Positions 10,256 to 20,662 of a stretch of 64,000 nucleotides of DNA are shown piece after piece; the stretch's first letter is position 1, and every line of letters begins with the position of its first letter. Where the stretch lies: positions 135,716,001 to 135,780,000 of the forward strand of contig CM060831.1 in the NCBI GenBank assembly GCA_030762175.1, in the 5' to 3' direction. The notes under the pieces are model-generated. The model was not told the DNA's origin. It made no database searches and saw only the letters and a list, made by a program, of their open reading frames with translations. The position numbers and the translations under genes are program-made. Source of the DNA: Metallyticus violacea (taxonomy: Eukaryota > Arthropoda > Insecta > Mantodea > Metallyticidae).

Positions 10256-12428
10256 GAAATTTTGAAGTACACGCTCTGGTTGGCACCAGGGTGGCATAAA
10301 TAATAACATATTATTTATTCAGACAATGTTTGGTCAATGAAATATTTTTTCAGAGTTGACTTCTTGTATAGACTTTTTTTTTTTGAAAAAAATGCTTTTG
10401 GATTAGCTGTTTAGCTGTGCATTTTGATATATGATAGATTACTAAAACGAAGTAAATTTGGAATTAACATTATTCGTAACCATTTAACACAATTATCAGT
10501 GTACATTTCTTTATGAATAGCCAGATTAAACATGTGGATGTAAAATTGATGTATTCGTTAAGTTATAAAAATATTATACAACGAGAAAGTGTTAAGACAT
10601 AGGTGATAAAGAAAGAAAATATTGTAAAATTGAAAAGTTCTTCTTTCACTGATTATTCTCCGCCTGTTTGAGTTACCGATATCCCAACTGAGTCGGCTGT
10701 TGGGAGTAACCTAAGATTCTGGGAGAAAAAAAATTAATAAATTAAATAAAAACACCCCAGCATAGAGTACAAAGCAAACAGGAGCTCCTGATTGGAAATC
10801 AGCTCAATTTCAGAACCACTTTCTAGACCACACATGCATTGAAAACCTAGGCATGCCCACTTACAAATGAAATGAAGATAAAATCAGAAATTGAAGATGA
10901 ATTCGTAGCACAGAAGTTCTAACCCGACATTTGCTCTTTGTGCAAAAGAATAAAGGAGAACAATTGCCTGGGCAGCTGCATGCATAATTTGAACATGGCA
11001 ACTAATGCGATTCCCAAGTTAGCAGTCCCGCTCAGCCAGAAAATGAAAGTAAAGCCAGAAAATCGCCAATCAAATAGGCAGTGCAGCCGCGTGCCTAGTG
11101 GTAGTGCTAACCAAGTTGCGTGGTACTAAGGGTAGAATGGGGTGTTTGCTTCGCATGAAGAGGACAAAGTAGTTCATGATGAAACCGTTAAAACGTCACT
11201 AACGTTGAGCAGTGAATCAAGTGTCACTATCACATTCAGTGGAATGAAGAATTAGTGAGAGTGAACTACCGAACCAGAACCCAATATTTTATTTGTTTCC
11301 AAGCCGTCTCTATCTTGTCAAAATTCCTGAACAAGTGACCCAAACCTTGGAATATCTATAGTGTATTTACATTCTAAGAAATATTTTTAAATACAATTCA
11401 AAGCTAAACAAGATTAATTGTGTGCATTAGTGGCAGTATATTGCGGTCCATTTATCGAAGGAGTGACATTAAAGATCCTCAAGAAATGTGCAAAGAAGTT
11501 TTCGTGGATGTAAACACTGAATGTGCAACAGTTGAAGTTCAGTCTGAATGCCTTCTTGACAACATTGCTTGATTGCGCCAACAGCAGAAGAATGAATATT
11601 TCCTGCTTTCAGGAACTTTAAGTTTGTGGTAAACAAACGAAGATCAGTTTTAAGCTAGGTAAGTTTCTATTATTTATTCACTTTTATTTTGTAATTTGTT
11701 TATTTCATTATATCCTTAAGTACTATTATTAACGTTGTACTTGTTAGAACAGAATTTACCCTCGTTTTAACAATCGAAACTTTATACTTGATTCCTTAAC
11801 CTATTAACTATCTGGTAGTCTAATATTAAAAACAAACAAACAAAAATTGCATTAACTCTATTTGGGCAAGTTTTCGAAGTAGACAAAATGGCATTTGGGA
11901 AGAGAAGTTACAACCGATGAAAAATGGCCAGAATTAATAGTAGGTGAAACTGATGGGGAAATGGGCACTCGACACCACCCTAAACTTAATCCATTTTACC
12001 ACATACTCGGACAGCACAATGATACATTTCTCAGAAAACTATGAGCGCTTTCTGTTTCGTTTATATTAACTCAATTTTATAAGCCCTCCTATTGTTAAAA
12101 GTAAGATCGATGCACGTTAATCCATATTTCGAATAGCAATAAACTACGGTTTCGATAAAAATCTGCTATAACTGTGAAAACAAACTGAATATGCATAGAA
12201 CGGCGTAAATACAGCAACTGCTAATTTGTTTATCTTTACATATATTTTTATTAGAAGTTCAGATATCCTAAATTTTCTTGCCTTAAATAAAAATAAAAGT
12301 AAAGCTGTAACATCGCCAACCCAGTAGGTAATGCAGCCGTGTGTCTAGTGGTAGTAATACTAACACCTTAAATACCACCAATGCAGAATTTTCCAAAATT
12401 TCCTTCTCTTAACAGGAAATGTGTGTAA

Positions 12429-12449
12429 ATTATTATTATCATTATTATA

Positions 12450-12491
<42 letters not shown>
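12429..12491. repeat. (ATT)n microsatellite
   Basis: ATT triplet run inside the extra 1.9-kb segment of the edge unit. Confidence 0.9.
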
Positions 12492-12492
<1 letters not shown>

Positions 12493-12647
12493 GATTTTCT
12501 AAAACTATAGCATGTAAATAAGATCACACCAAAAAGAACGTCCAACCGGGACGATAATTAGAGCCAGCGATACCGTGGATGACTGAATTATTCTGGTTGC
12601 CCTTGTGTTCCTCTTCCACTATCACGAAATGTTTGTAAAGGAATGTA

Positions 12648-12774
12648 TGAATGAATAGTGTTTAACGCCCGTTTTTTTTGCTACAGAGCCACCACAGGCG
12701 ACACACACTGATGATGCATGAGATGAAATGATAAATTGGGAAAGGATTTATTTTTAAGGAAAGGATCGTTCCAG
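12648..12774 (-). mobile_element. 5'-truncated SINE copy
   Basis: This block matches the 3' two-fifths of the unit SINE (14852-14973), from the TGAATGAATAGTGTTTAACG end through GGATCGTTCCAG, then stops abruptly. Orientation is minus and the tRNA-like head is absent. It has more substitutions than the array copies, so it is a separate, older insertion. No clear TSD was found. Confidence 0.7.
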
Positions 12775-13305
12775 ATTAAGAGATGTGCTTTATATCTGCT
12801 TACCTCCATTATATGAAACATAAATTAGAAAGGATGTGTAAATTGGTTCGATGTTAAATACAATGTAATAATGGTCACTAATGTTGCTATTCCCATTATA
12901 CGAAGAAATGGTCAAGGGACATACTTAAATCAGTCACAGGTAGCATTAACGTAATTGGTAGAGAAAGCCATTATACCATCGTTTATATATTGCTTTCAAC
13001 TTGGTAGTAGAGAGCAGTGACCGGCACTGCTGGCTTGATATAGAGAAGCCATAGTGTTGTCAGAGTCCGTTATGTAGCGCTGATGCAGCCAAATACGTAT
13101 TAATTTGGTAGGAAGTAAGTTTTCAGAAATGGCGGTAAGGTAGAGTTTCAGCATTATTGATAGAAAATTGGCGTTTTTAATGCTTTTCTGTAAGAAGTGC
13201 AGATAGTTCCGTATTCATTCCATTTGGGATTTGTGTTTCGTTTGTATTTCGAAAGCAAATAGCGATATATTAAGTTGTCTGAGAATGTCGACCCTTATGA
13301 TTTCT

Positions 13306-13367
13306 TGATTAGGAGAACGAAAAGGTTTTGTAATATGAATAAATTCCGTGTAACGGTACGGATCAGT
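13306..13367 (+). promoter_or_regulatory. U2 snRNA promoter region (candidate PSE)
   Basis: Insect snRNA genes use a proximal sequence element about 40-60 bp upstream of the start. At that distance from U2 lies GGAGAACGAAAAGGTTTTG. An AT-rich block, ATGAATAAATT, sits about 24-34 bp upstream. The same stretch is kept in all seven units. The assignment is by position only; I did not match a consensus. Confidence 0.35.
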
Positions 13368-13556
13368 ATCGCTTCTCGGCCTTTTGGCTAAGATCAAAGT
13401 GTAGTATCTGTTCTTATCAGCTTAATATCTGATACGTCCTCCATTGGGGGACCAGAATATTAAACTGATTTTTGGAAAATGACGGAGTGCTAGGGGCTTG
13501 CTCCACCTCTGTCACGGGTTGGCCTGGCATTGCAGTACCGCCAGGATCGGCCCACC
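13368..13556 (+). ncRNA. U2: U2 spliceosomal snRNA, copy 1
   Basis: U2 snRNA base-pairs with the intron branch point in the spliceosome. The 189-nt sequence begins ATCGCTTCTCGGCCTTTTGG, the conserved 5' end and stem I. The branch-point recognition element GTAGTA is intact at 13401-13406. A canonical Sm site, ATTTTTGG, lies at 13468-13475. The 3' half contains the stem III/IV sequence with GGCCTGGCATTGCAGTACCG, where the loop binds U2A'/U2B''. Length and sequence are close to the known insect U2. The start is fixed by the invariant ATCGC; the 3' end (CCCACC) is placed by comparison and may be off by a few nt. A minus-strand reading frame covering its 5' end is spurious. Confidence 0.97.
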
Positions 13557-13739
13557 TAATCTAATCAAACAAAGTTCTTAGCTTACAGTCAACCTTAATA
13601 GCGCGTGGATGGCACGTGCTAGCGCATGTGGCTGTGCTTTAACACTGTATTGCTTACTTGTGTTGCGTGAACGAACTGTGTTCTCTGTTCGACCGTCTAG
13701 GCCGAAGCGCTTTTGGTACACACACTTGCCACGTTAGAC

Positions 13740-13895
13740 CTATCTATGTATTTTTTCGGGCGTAAGTATGGCTCTTCATTCGGAAGGAGAGTAAAGCCGT
13801 CCATTGTTACGGCACGTAAAAGAAGCCTCCGAGCAAAACTTATCACTCATTCATCAGAGATGTCACAGAGCTCCGTAAATAAACCAAATAATATT
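13740..13895 (+). mobile_element. Old SINE relic A (3' part) in each unit
   Basis: TTTTTTCGGGCGTAAGTATG, then a CTTCATTCGGAAGG hairpin-like block, then TTACGGCACGTAAAAGAAGC, then GAGATGTCACAGAGC and an AAATAAACC-type tail. The same blocks recur in relic B (15783-16095) and, in reverse, near 62222-62270. This shared order identifies one SINE family. No tRNA-like head is visible, so the copy is 5'-truncated. It is present at the homologous place in all seven units. Confidence 0.5.
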
Positions 13896-14567
13896 AACTT
13901 TTGCGCCAATGATTTGAGCGCTTCCTCTCCACTTTCATGCAAAAATTGGATTAGAATGATGTGATAAATAGCACAAATTTAACACACCATTTACAAGGAT
14001 ACGAGGATTTTGTTTTATTTCTGCTCACATCTAAGGACACCGATTTTCGTTTGTGCTGTCTCTCTAAGTTCTCTACAACATAACTGAGGTGCACAATTAA
14101 CAAAAAAATGTTTCATTGCACAAACACACAAACAGAACAAAGTTTAATATTTCAACAGTTACATATGCAGTATATGTTAACGGAAGTGACACGTGCCCGA
14201 CTTTAGGTTTAAAGGAGAGACACGGGAATTCAGTGTTGCCAACTCTATTCGAGCGAAAGTAAATAGACGGGTTCCGAAAATAGAAGAAGGAAGTAGGGTT
14301 TAGAACTATAACTTGGTAGTTTAAACATTGCGTTACAACATAATAATTTACTTGATAGACGGAATTGCGATGCACTTACGTTGTGTGATGTGAGTTCAAC
14401 TAAGAGGTCCTGCATTGTGTTCAGTGAGCGACTCGTTATTGCACACTGTGATATCCATTCATTTACTCGCGCTACTTTCATCATGAAGCAAACAAAGAGG
14501 AGGGTTAAAAGTAACCTCCGCTCTGTTTGACTGGATACCTGCCGTACGGCCCTGCGCACATACTGTA

Positions 14568-14569
14568 TG

Positions 14570-14631
<62 letters not shown>

Positions 14632-14672
14632 GGTGGTGGTGGTAGTGTTAGTGTTAGTGTTAGTGTTAGTGG
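14568..14672. repeat. Compound GGT/AGT/GGT/AGTGTT microsatellite (unit 1)
   Basis: GGT, AGT, GGT and then AGTGTT repeats. Length differs between units: 105 bp here, 90 at 20410-20499, 99 at 26237-26335, 32075-32173 and 37913-38011, 102 at 49614-49715 and 93 at 55455-55547. It is the most variable part of the unit and creates artefactual poly-Thr and poly-Ser reading frames. Confidence 0.95.
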
Positions 14673-14835
14673 CACAAGCTTTTTGAGTGAAGTCTATGTT
14701 ATTGAATTTCATTATCGATATGATCAATAGTCAACATTCCTTTCAGCATTAATTCAAACAATTCCGCTTAAAAAAATAGATGCCATTGTAGTAAATTTCT
14801 GAGTGCGTGTGCACAAGCCACAATTCCTATACAGC

Positions 14836-15141
14836 TCCTCACGTGTGGTGAATGAATAGTGTTTAACGCCCGTTTTTTGCTACAGAGGCACCACAGGCGA
14901 TGGACACTGATGATACATGAGATGAAATGAAATATTGGGAAATGATTTTATCTTTAAGGAAGGAATCGTTCCAGCCCTAAGTTTAGGGTACATCCCCGGC
15001 ATTTGCCATTTATGAGGACTGAGGAAAACCTGGAAGAAACCTCAGTCAGGGAGGATGGTCTAGGCGGGCTTCGAACCCCAGACCTCCCGCTCACGAGTCC
15101 GCGCCTTAACGACCTCCCGTGGCGGTCCTCACGTATGGTGA
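14836..15141 (-). mobile_element. tRNA-derived SINE with 16-bp TSD, unit 1
   Basis: The SINE body is 14852-15125 (274 bp) in minus orientation. Flanks TCCTCACGTGTGGTGA (14836-14851) and TCCTCACGTATGGTGA (15126-15141) are a 16-bp target-site duplication with one mismatch. Read on the minus strand, the head carries GGTCGTTAAGGCG (A-box-like) and GGGTTCGAAGCCC (B box), resembling a Ser/Leu-type tRNA. A unique body follows, and the 3' end is CACTATTCATTC. The same insertion, TSD included, is in all seven units, so it predates their amplification. Truncated relatives lie at 9177-9242 and 12648-12774. Confidence 0.85.
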
Positions 15142-15782
15142 AACCGCCTCGGCGATAAGCGTCTTGCTTTTTCAGGCTCTTTCAGGAAACACATCATTTT
15201 TGAGATTCCAATATAACCTCCCACCTCAAATCAAATGGTCCAATTTTGCTGGTTAACGAACTCGACGAATCGTTTGTTAATTATTCGTTTTTTTTCCCCC
15301 CAGTTTCGTTTATGGCGGGGGGGGGGGATGCTACCATTAGATCGTTAACGGGCACACACACACAAACATTTATAGATTTTTTTGTATACTTTGTTTTCAA
15401 TAAATAGTAAATGCGTAGTAAGCACAAAGGATGGAGATTTGGAGAAATGATTAAAAATCTTCCCCCATTGGTACAATATTCTTCATTTATTTAAGTAATC
15501 ATGCGGCCAATTTTTTCCTAATTGGGCGGAACATTTTTCATAGTAAAAGTGAGAAATTTATAACTAATGTGTTCAACTATCCGAATCAAGAATCAAAGAA
15601 CCAAGAGTAATTATGTTCCGTTGAGTTGTGCAAAAATACGAAGAGAGATGAGTAAGCAACGAGTATGCCATTAAGTTCAGTTTCAGGAATTATTAGTAGA
15701 GATCAGAAGAAGTGTGTGGAGCGAGGTGATCTATTTTATACACCTAGAAGGAATGGCCACGCTATCTTAAACAACTCCTATT

Positions 15783-16095
15783 GATGGGTGATTAGACGTA
15801 AATACATAATCTCGTAGACCCAAGATCGCGGGCCGAACCGGCCGATGGAATTAAATTATTATTATTATTATCATCATCATCATCATCATCATCATAATCG
15901 TCGTCGTCGTGATCACCATTTTATTTTTCCTCGCGCAAACATCCAAAATGCGAGTCCCTTGTCACACATTTACGGCACGTAAACGAACCTCAAGCCTGAA
16001 AGGAGGCGCCCTTGAGTAAAATTTATTGGCCTGAATTGAATGGGACGCTGATGACCTGAGATGTGAAAGAGCATCCGTTAATAAATAAAATAACA
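15783..16095 (+). mobile_element. Old SINE relic B with internal microsatellite, unit 1
   Basis: A B-box-like GCGGGCCGAACCGG (15828-15841) suggests a decayed tRNA head. A TTA/TCA/TCG microsatellite (15855-15910) follows, then TTTACGGCACGTAAACGAAC, and a tail with GAGATGTGAAAGAGCATCCG and AATAAATAAAATAA. It shares its core and tail with relic A. Copies are present in every unit with varying triplet numbers. Confidence 0.5.
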
Positions 16096-16261
16096 AACCA
16101 TGCACTATTTCCTATGCTCAGGAGGGAACAAAACCCCAACCAATTTTTCCACTACCGACACGAAAGCCTGATTCCCATTTCCAAGCAACTACTAAAAAAC
16201 AAAAGGAAGGAAAACGAAGGCAAGGAACCATTATGATAAATAAAGTATTCGCTGAGCATAG

Positions 16262-16568
16262 TCATGCCGCTCTACCGTTGCGATTTAAATTCCATTGAAT
16301 TGGTCTGGGCGAATGTCCACCAATGGGTTGCAAGTAGATGCACAACACTTAGAACACTTATGCCGGCAGGATCTGAAGAAATGGGCAGTTTGGAACGAAA
16401 AAGTGCATGCCACGAGCAACATGTACAGTTCTCATTAAAAGAATCTTGATTGAAAACAAGGGAGCTGGGAATAGCGGTAGTGGTGCCAGTGTGATAGGGG
16501 AAGGAAGTGAGGATTGGGGTCATATTGATGGAAACCTGCCTGAAATGGAAGGTTTGAGTGACGTTTAA
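16262..16568 (+). pseudogene. DDE transposase C-terminal relic, unit 1
   Basis: The frame reads CDLNSIELVWANVHQWVAS, the block around the third catalytic acid of Tc1/mariner-type transposases (usual form HPDLNPIELVW). Degraded sequence follows, then after a stop and shift an acidic segment (GEGSEDWGHIDGNLPEMEG) resembling the tails of such proteins. Only the last 100 or so residues remain. It is not functional, but it has been copied with the snRNA genes into every unit. Confidence 0.65.
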
Positions 16569-17182
16569 TTAAAGGAGGCAGTGTGTGTACTTTATATATG
16601 AGATAAACTTTTTATGCAAAGAAAAATTGAAGCCATTGAAATGTACAGAATGAATGTTGCGCATTGACGGCTGAGCTCAAAACATGGCGGCAGATATCGC
16701 TAAAGAGCGAACAGCATGCAACTGCTAAACACCGAATCCCCTCCGTGCCCATCTTTAAGTTGCAAGAGAGGAACGGTGCGAGAAACCGTTGACGAGTAAC
16801 GTTTTCATTAACAAAATTCACGTGTGCAGAACTTTGTTGCCTCTATGATCAATTTTCATTGAAGCGGGTGGGGAAACAAGGCCGCCAGAGTGTGCTAGCA
16901 CAAACGGGGAAATTGCTAATAAATGGAAATGTTGTTCCGCTGTTTTAATGAATAATATGAGTGTCACAGCATTGGAAAAGAAGTGAGCGAATTAGTAGAT
17001 GATGTGTGTACTGCCTCAAGGAAGCAATTTGTTGCAAAATATAGGTTAAGTTAGGTCAGTTAAATTAGTGCCACCGCATTTGTAGATGATAGTAACACAA
17101 TGTTCACAACAAAATAAAAGTTGTGACGCCTGGAAGGACATCTATTCGATTGCATGACTTGCTGAGTTATGAAGAGATTATT

Positions 17183-17344
17183 CCGGGACAGCGCGAACGC
17201 AGTCCCGACTACCAAAAATTACGCGCCCGAGTTACCCACATTTGGGGCAATCGCAGGGGTCAGCCCAACCGAAGTGCAATGGAAAGGCCTCAACCTGGGG
17301 GAACCGCCTTTATGATCACGGTAGCCCCTACGCCAGGTAAGTAT
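17183..17344 (-). ncRNA. U1: U1 spliceosomal snRNA, copy 1
   Basis: U1 snRNA pairs with the 5' splice site. On the minus strand, 17344 begins ATACTTACCTGGCG, the invariant 5' end that pairs with GTAAGT. Stem-loop I contains GATCATAAAGG (U1-70K loop region) and stem-loop II has CCATTGCACTTCGG (U1A loop). The Sm site AATTTTTGG maps to 17212-17220, and stem-loop IV closes with a GCG-TTCG-CGC hairpin. Length is about 162 nt, as expected. Differences from the fly sequence in stems I and III keep pairing, which supports a functional gene. The 3' end is placed at the base of stem-loop IV and may be off by 1-2 nt. It is convergent with the U2 gene of the same unit. Confidence 0.97.
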
Positions 17345-17404
17345 GAAAAGCCGTCTCTACGGTCACTATTTAAATGCGCCTCGTTTCAACGAGCTCTGGA
17401 CATA
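17345..17404 (-). promoter_or_regulatory. U1 snRNA promoter region (candidate PSE)
   Basis: Upstream of U1 (read on minus) lies CTCGTTGAAACGAG, a perfect 5-bp inverted repeat at about -49 to -36, and ATTTAAAT at about -31 to -24. Spacing matches the proximal element plus second box of insect snRNA genes. The U2 promoter has a loosely similar GAACGAAAAGG at the same distance. The call rests on position. Confidence 0.35.
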
Positions 17405-19209
17405 TACTACGCAAAACATTCATCTTCTGCAATAAACCAACTCCCACTACTGTTTTGAAGTCTGTCAACCTTTCATCATATGTTCGTTATGAAACTTTTT
17501 TTACCATTGTAACATACGCTACAATTCTTCGCATCGAAAAACAAGAAATATGTTGAAAATTAAATATACACGTGTCATTGCCATCTATGCGAGGCAACTG
17601 GAAGTTGGTCAGCAGCTGCTATAGCAGTGCCATCTGTAGTGCTGAAGTAGCAGACACACTCTGTCGCAGTTTCCAGAAACGAAGTAGCAATGCGGTCTTT
17701 TTGGACCATACCAAGAGCCGTTTCGATGCCCTTACAAATCTTTGTAATAACAAAATGGGAATACTCTTTACTGTACTTTACTTTTTACGCAGATAAACTT
17801 TGGACGTATCTGTTTAATATCAGAAAGGAAAAAAATTATGTTGGAAGAGGAAAACATCCCATTCTGCCATGTATGAGGATTCCAAATATGTGGTGCAGCG
17901 CTTTAAGTTTACGTTCCGTAACGTAACGTAATTGCGGATGAAAAATAAGCAGGCAAATTACTCTTATTGCCCCGAGAATTCAAGCAGTATCCAAAAGGCT
18001 GCACACAAACATGGGAAAAGGGTATATCCTATTCAGGATTTAATTCTTTTCGAGAGAGACACAACTGTAGATATTCAGCAAGATGCCGCAGGTTAAGCGT
18101 CAGAAATGAGGTAAGGTTATTTTAAAACCTTACGAAGTTATTTGCTGCTTCAGGAAGGCGAATAAGATGACAGGCCTGACTAATTTTGAAAGTACATGCC
18201 TAATTGAGCCATACTCAAGGGGAAGAAATTAAATGCTTACATTCTACCACAGGTGGTAATATGTATGTATACTCCAAAGCTTCCAATCTTGTTTGTCTCT
18301 TCCATTATGTGGCCCAGACTAAAGCGGGGTATATCTATGTGGTCAACTAAAGTAATCAAGGAAGCAGTAATAGATAAAATTGAGGAAATGAAGTTTGGAA
18401 TGAAAGCGAATATTATTTACAATAAAATTAACGAGGAACGTAAGACCAAACCTATGGAGGCAAAATTAATGCATTAAAAATTATACAACGAAAATTTAGG
18501 GAAGACGCATTATTCTGCGCCTATTTAAGAGTTAGCGATATGCGGGGAGTCCCTGAGGGGGTGTAAGCTGAACTTCAGCATCAACAAGCACATGCACAGA
18601 ATACGTAGGCACGCCCACTTATAGATGAAATGAAGATAAAAACTGAAATGGAAGGTGAATTCGTGGCACCAATTCGAATTCGAAACACCAGTTAGAAATG
18701 ATGTGTAAACTGGTCCGATGTTAAATACAATGTAATGTTAGTATTCCCATTATACGAAGCAATGGTCAAAGGAGATACTAAAATCAGTTGCAGGTACAGC
18801 AGAGAAAGCCGTTATATCATCTTTGTGTGTATTGCTTTGAACTTGGCGGTGGAGAGCAGTGACCGGCACTGCTGGCTTGATATAGAGAAGCCATAGTGTT
18901 GTCAGAGTCCGTTATGTAGCGCTGATGCAGCCAAATACGTATTAATTTGGTAGGAAGTAAGTTTTCAGAGATGGCGGTAAGGTAGAGTTTCAGCATTATT
19001 GATAGAAAATTGGCGTTTTTAATGCTTTTCTGTAAGAAGTGCAGATAGTTCCGTATTCATTCCATTTGGGATTTGTGTTTCGTTTGTATTTCGAAAGCAA
19101 ATAGCGATATATTAAGTTGTCTGAGAATGTCGACCCTTATGATTTCTTGATTAGGAGAACGAAAAGGTTTTGTAATATGAATAAATTCCGTGTAACGGTA
19201 CTGATGAGT
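17405..19209. other. U1-U2 divergent spacer
   Basis: The roughly 1.8-kb stretch between the diverging U1 and next U2 genes. Short reading frames (up to 78 codons) are identical in all units, but this follows from unit homogenisation and shows no domain. I found no other RNA gene. The GTAAGGTT/AACCTTAC imperfect inverted repeat at 18111-18133 is the clearest structure. Confidence 0.5.
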
Positions 19210-19398
19210 ATCGCTTCTCGGCCTTTTGGCTAAGATCAAAGTGTAGTATCTGTTCTTATCAGCTTAATATCTGATACGTCCTCCATTGGGGGACCAGAAT
19301 ATTAAACTGATTTTTGGAAAATGACGGAGTGCTAGGGGCTTGCTCCACCTCTGTCACGGGTTGGCCTGGCATTGCAGTACCGCCAGGATCGGCCCACC
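19210..19398 (+). ncRNA. U2: U2 spliceosomal snRNA, copy 2
   Basis: Reads identically to copy 1. The immediate upstream sequence is CTGATGAGT, the form shared by units 2-7. Confidence 0.97.
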
Positions 19399-20414
19399 TA
19401 ATCTAATCAAACAAAGTTCTTAGCTTACAGTCAACCTTAATAGCGCGTGGATGGCACGTGCTAGCGCATGTGGCTGTGCTTTAACACTGTATTGCTTACT
19501 TGTGTTGCGTGAACGAACTGTGTTCTCTGTTCGACCGTCTAGGCCGAAGCGCTTTTGGTACACACACTTGCCACGTTAGACCTATCTATGTATTTTTTCG
19601 GGCGTAAGTATGGCTCTTCATTCGGAAGGAGAGTAAAGCCGTCCATTGTTACGGCACGTAAAAGAAGCCTCCGAGCAAAACTTATCACTCATTCATCAGA
19701 GATGTCACAGAGCTCCGTAAATAAACCAAATAATATTAACTTTTGCGCCAATGATTTGAGCGCTTCCTCTCCACTTTCATGCAAAAATTGGATTAGAATG
19801 ATGTGATAAATAGCACAAATTTAACACACCATTTACAAGGATACGAGGATTTTGTTTTATTTCTGCTCACATCTAAGGACACCGATTTTCGTTTGTGCTG
19901 TCTCTCTAAGTTCTCTACAACATAACTGAGGTGCACAATTAACAAAAAAATGTTTCATTGCACAAACACACAAACAGAACAAAGTTTAATATTTCAACAG
20001 TTACATATGCAGTATATGTTAACGGAAGTGACACGTGCCCGACTTTAGGTTTAAAGGAGAGACACGGGAATTCAGTGTTGCCAACTCTATTCGAGCGAAA
20101 GTAAATAGACGGGTTCCGAAAATAGAAGAAGGAAGTAGGGTTTAGAACTATAACTTGGTAGTTTAAACATTGCGTTACAACATAATAATTTACTTGATAG
20201 ACGGAATTGCGATGCACTTACGTTGTGTGATGTGAGTTCAACTAAGAGGTCCTGCATTGTGTTCAGTGAGCGACTCGTTATTGCACACTGTGATATCCAT
20301 TCATTTACTCGCGCTACTTTCATCATGAAGCAAACAAAGAGGAGGGTTAAAAGTAACCTCCGCTCTGTTTGACTGGATACCTGCCGTACGGCCCTGCGCA
20401 CATACTGTATGGTG

Positions 20415-20464
<50 letters not shown>

Positions 20465-20662
20465 GGTGGTAGTGTTAGTGTTAGTGTTAGTGTTAGTGGC
20501 ACAAGCTTTTTGAGTGAAGTCTATGTTATTGAATTTCATTATCGATATGATCAATAGTCAACATTCCTTTCAGCATTAATTCAAACAATTCCGCTTAAAA
20601 AAATAGATGCCATTGTAGTAAATTTCTGAGTGCGTGTGCACAAGCCACAATTCCTATACAGC

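Larger units (their letters stand above)
10440..13010. repeat. Diverged edge copy of the snRNA-unit spacer
   Basis: Blocks in this stretch match, in order but imperfectly, the spacer that precedes U2 in the array units (18385-18852). The match GATGAATTCGTAGCAC against GGTGAATTCGTGGCAC lies near 10900 and 18655. The match TAAATACAATGTAAT lies near 12856 and 18721. The blocks are colinear but separated here by about 1.9 kb (10,916-12,820) that array units lack. From about 13,011 identity with the array becomes near-complete. It appears to be an array-edge copy that escaped homogenisation. No gene is recognised in the 1.9-kb extra segment. Confidence 0.7.
13557..17182. other. U2-U1 convergent spacer of unit 1
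   Basis: About 3.6 kb between the 3' ends of U2 and U1. It holds, in order, an old SINE relic, a GGT/AGT compound microsatellite, a complete SINE with TSD, a C-run/G-run inverted stretch (15295-15328), a second old SINE relic with a TTA/TCA/TCG microsatellite, and a DDE-transposase relic. I found no further snRNA, 5S rRNA, tRNA or histone gene. A short GGTTAAGTTAGG motif lies near 17043. Confidence 0.7.
13011..18852. repeat. snRNA repeat unit 1 (5,842 bp)
   Basis: First near-identical unit. It differs from the others just upstream of U2 (ACGGATCAGT instead of ACTGATGAGT at 13359-13368) and beside U1 (GAAAAGCC instead of GAAGAGCC). Confidence 0.9.

Noticed and set aside
13215..13397. A 60-codon minus-strand frame present in all units
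   Set aside because: It overlaps the U2 5' end and promoter on the opposite strand. Conservation is due to array homogenisation.
14245..14727. A 160-codon minus-strand frame with a long poly-Thr tract, repeated in every unit
   Set aside because: The poly-Thr comes from the GGT/AGT microsatellite, whose length varies between units in triplets. The rest has no domain.
17042..17062. TTAGG-like motif (GGTTAAGTTAGG) as a telomeric repeat
   Set aside because: A single imperfect occurrence per unit, not a TTAGG array.
17123..17458. A 111-codon plus-strand frame conserved across units
   Set aside because: It is the antisense of the U1 gene and its promoter. It changes where the retrotransposon inserts and has no protein features.
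13557..19209. Further RNA genes in the unit (5S rRNA, U4, U5, U6, tRNA)
   Set aside because: I looked for their conserved starts and core motifs on both strands and found none. tRNA-like motifs belong to SINEs.
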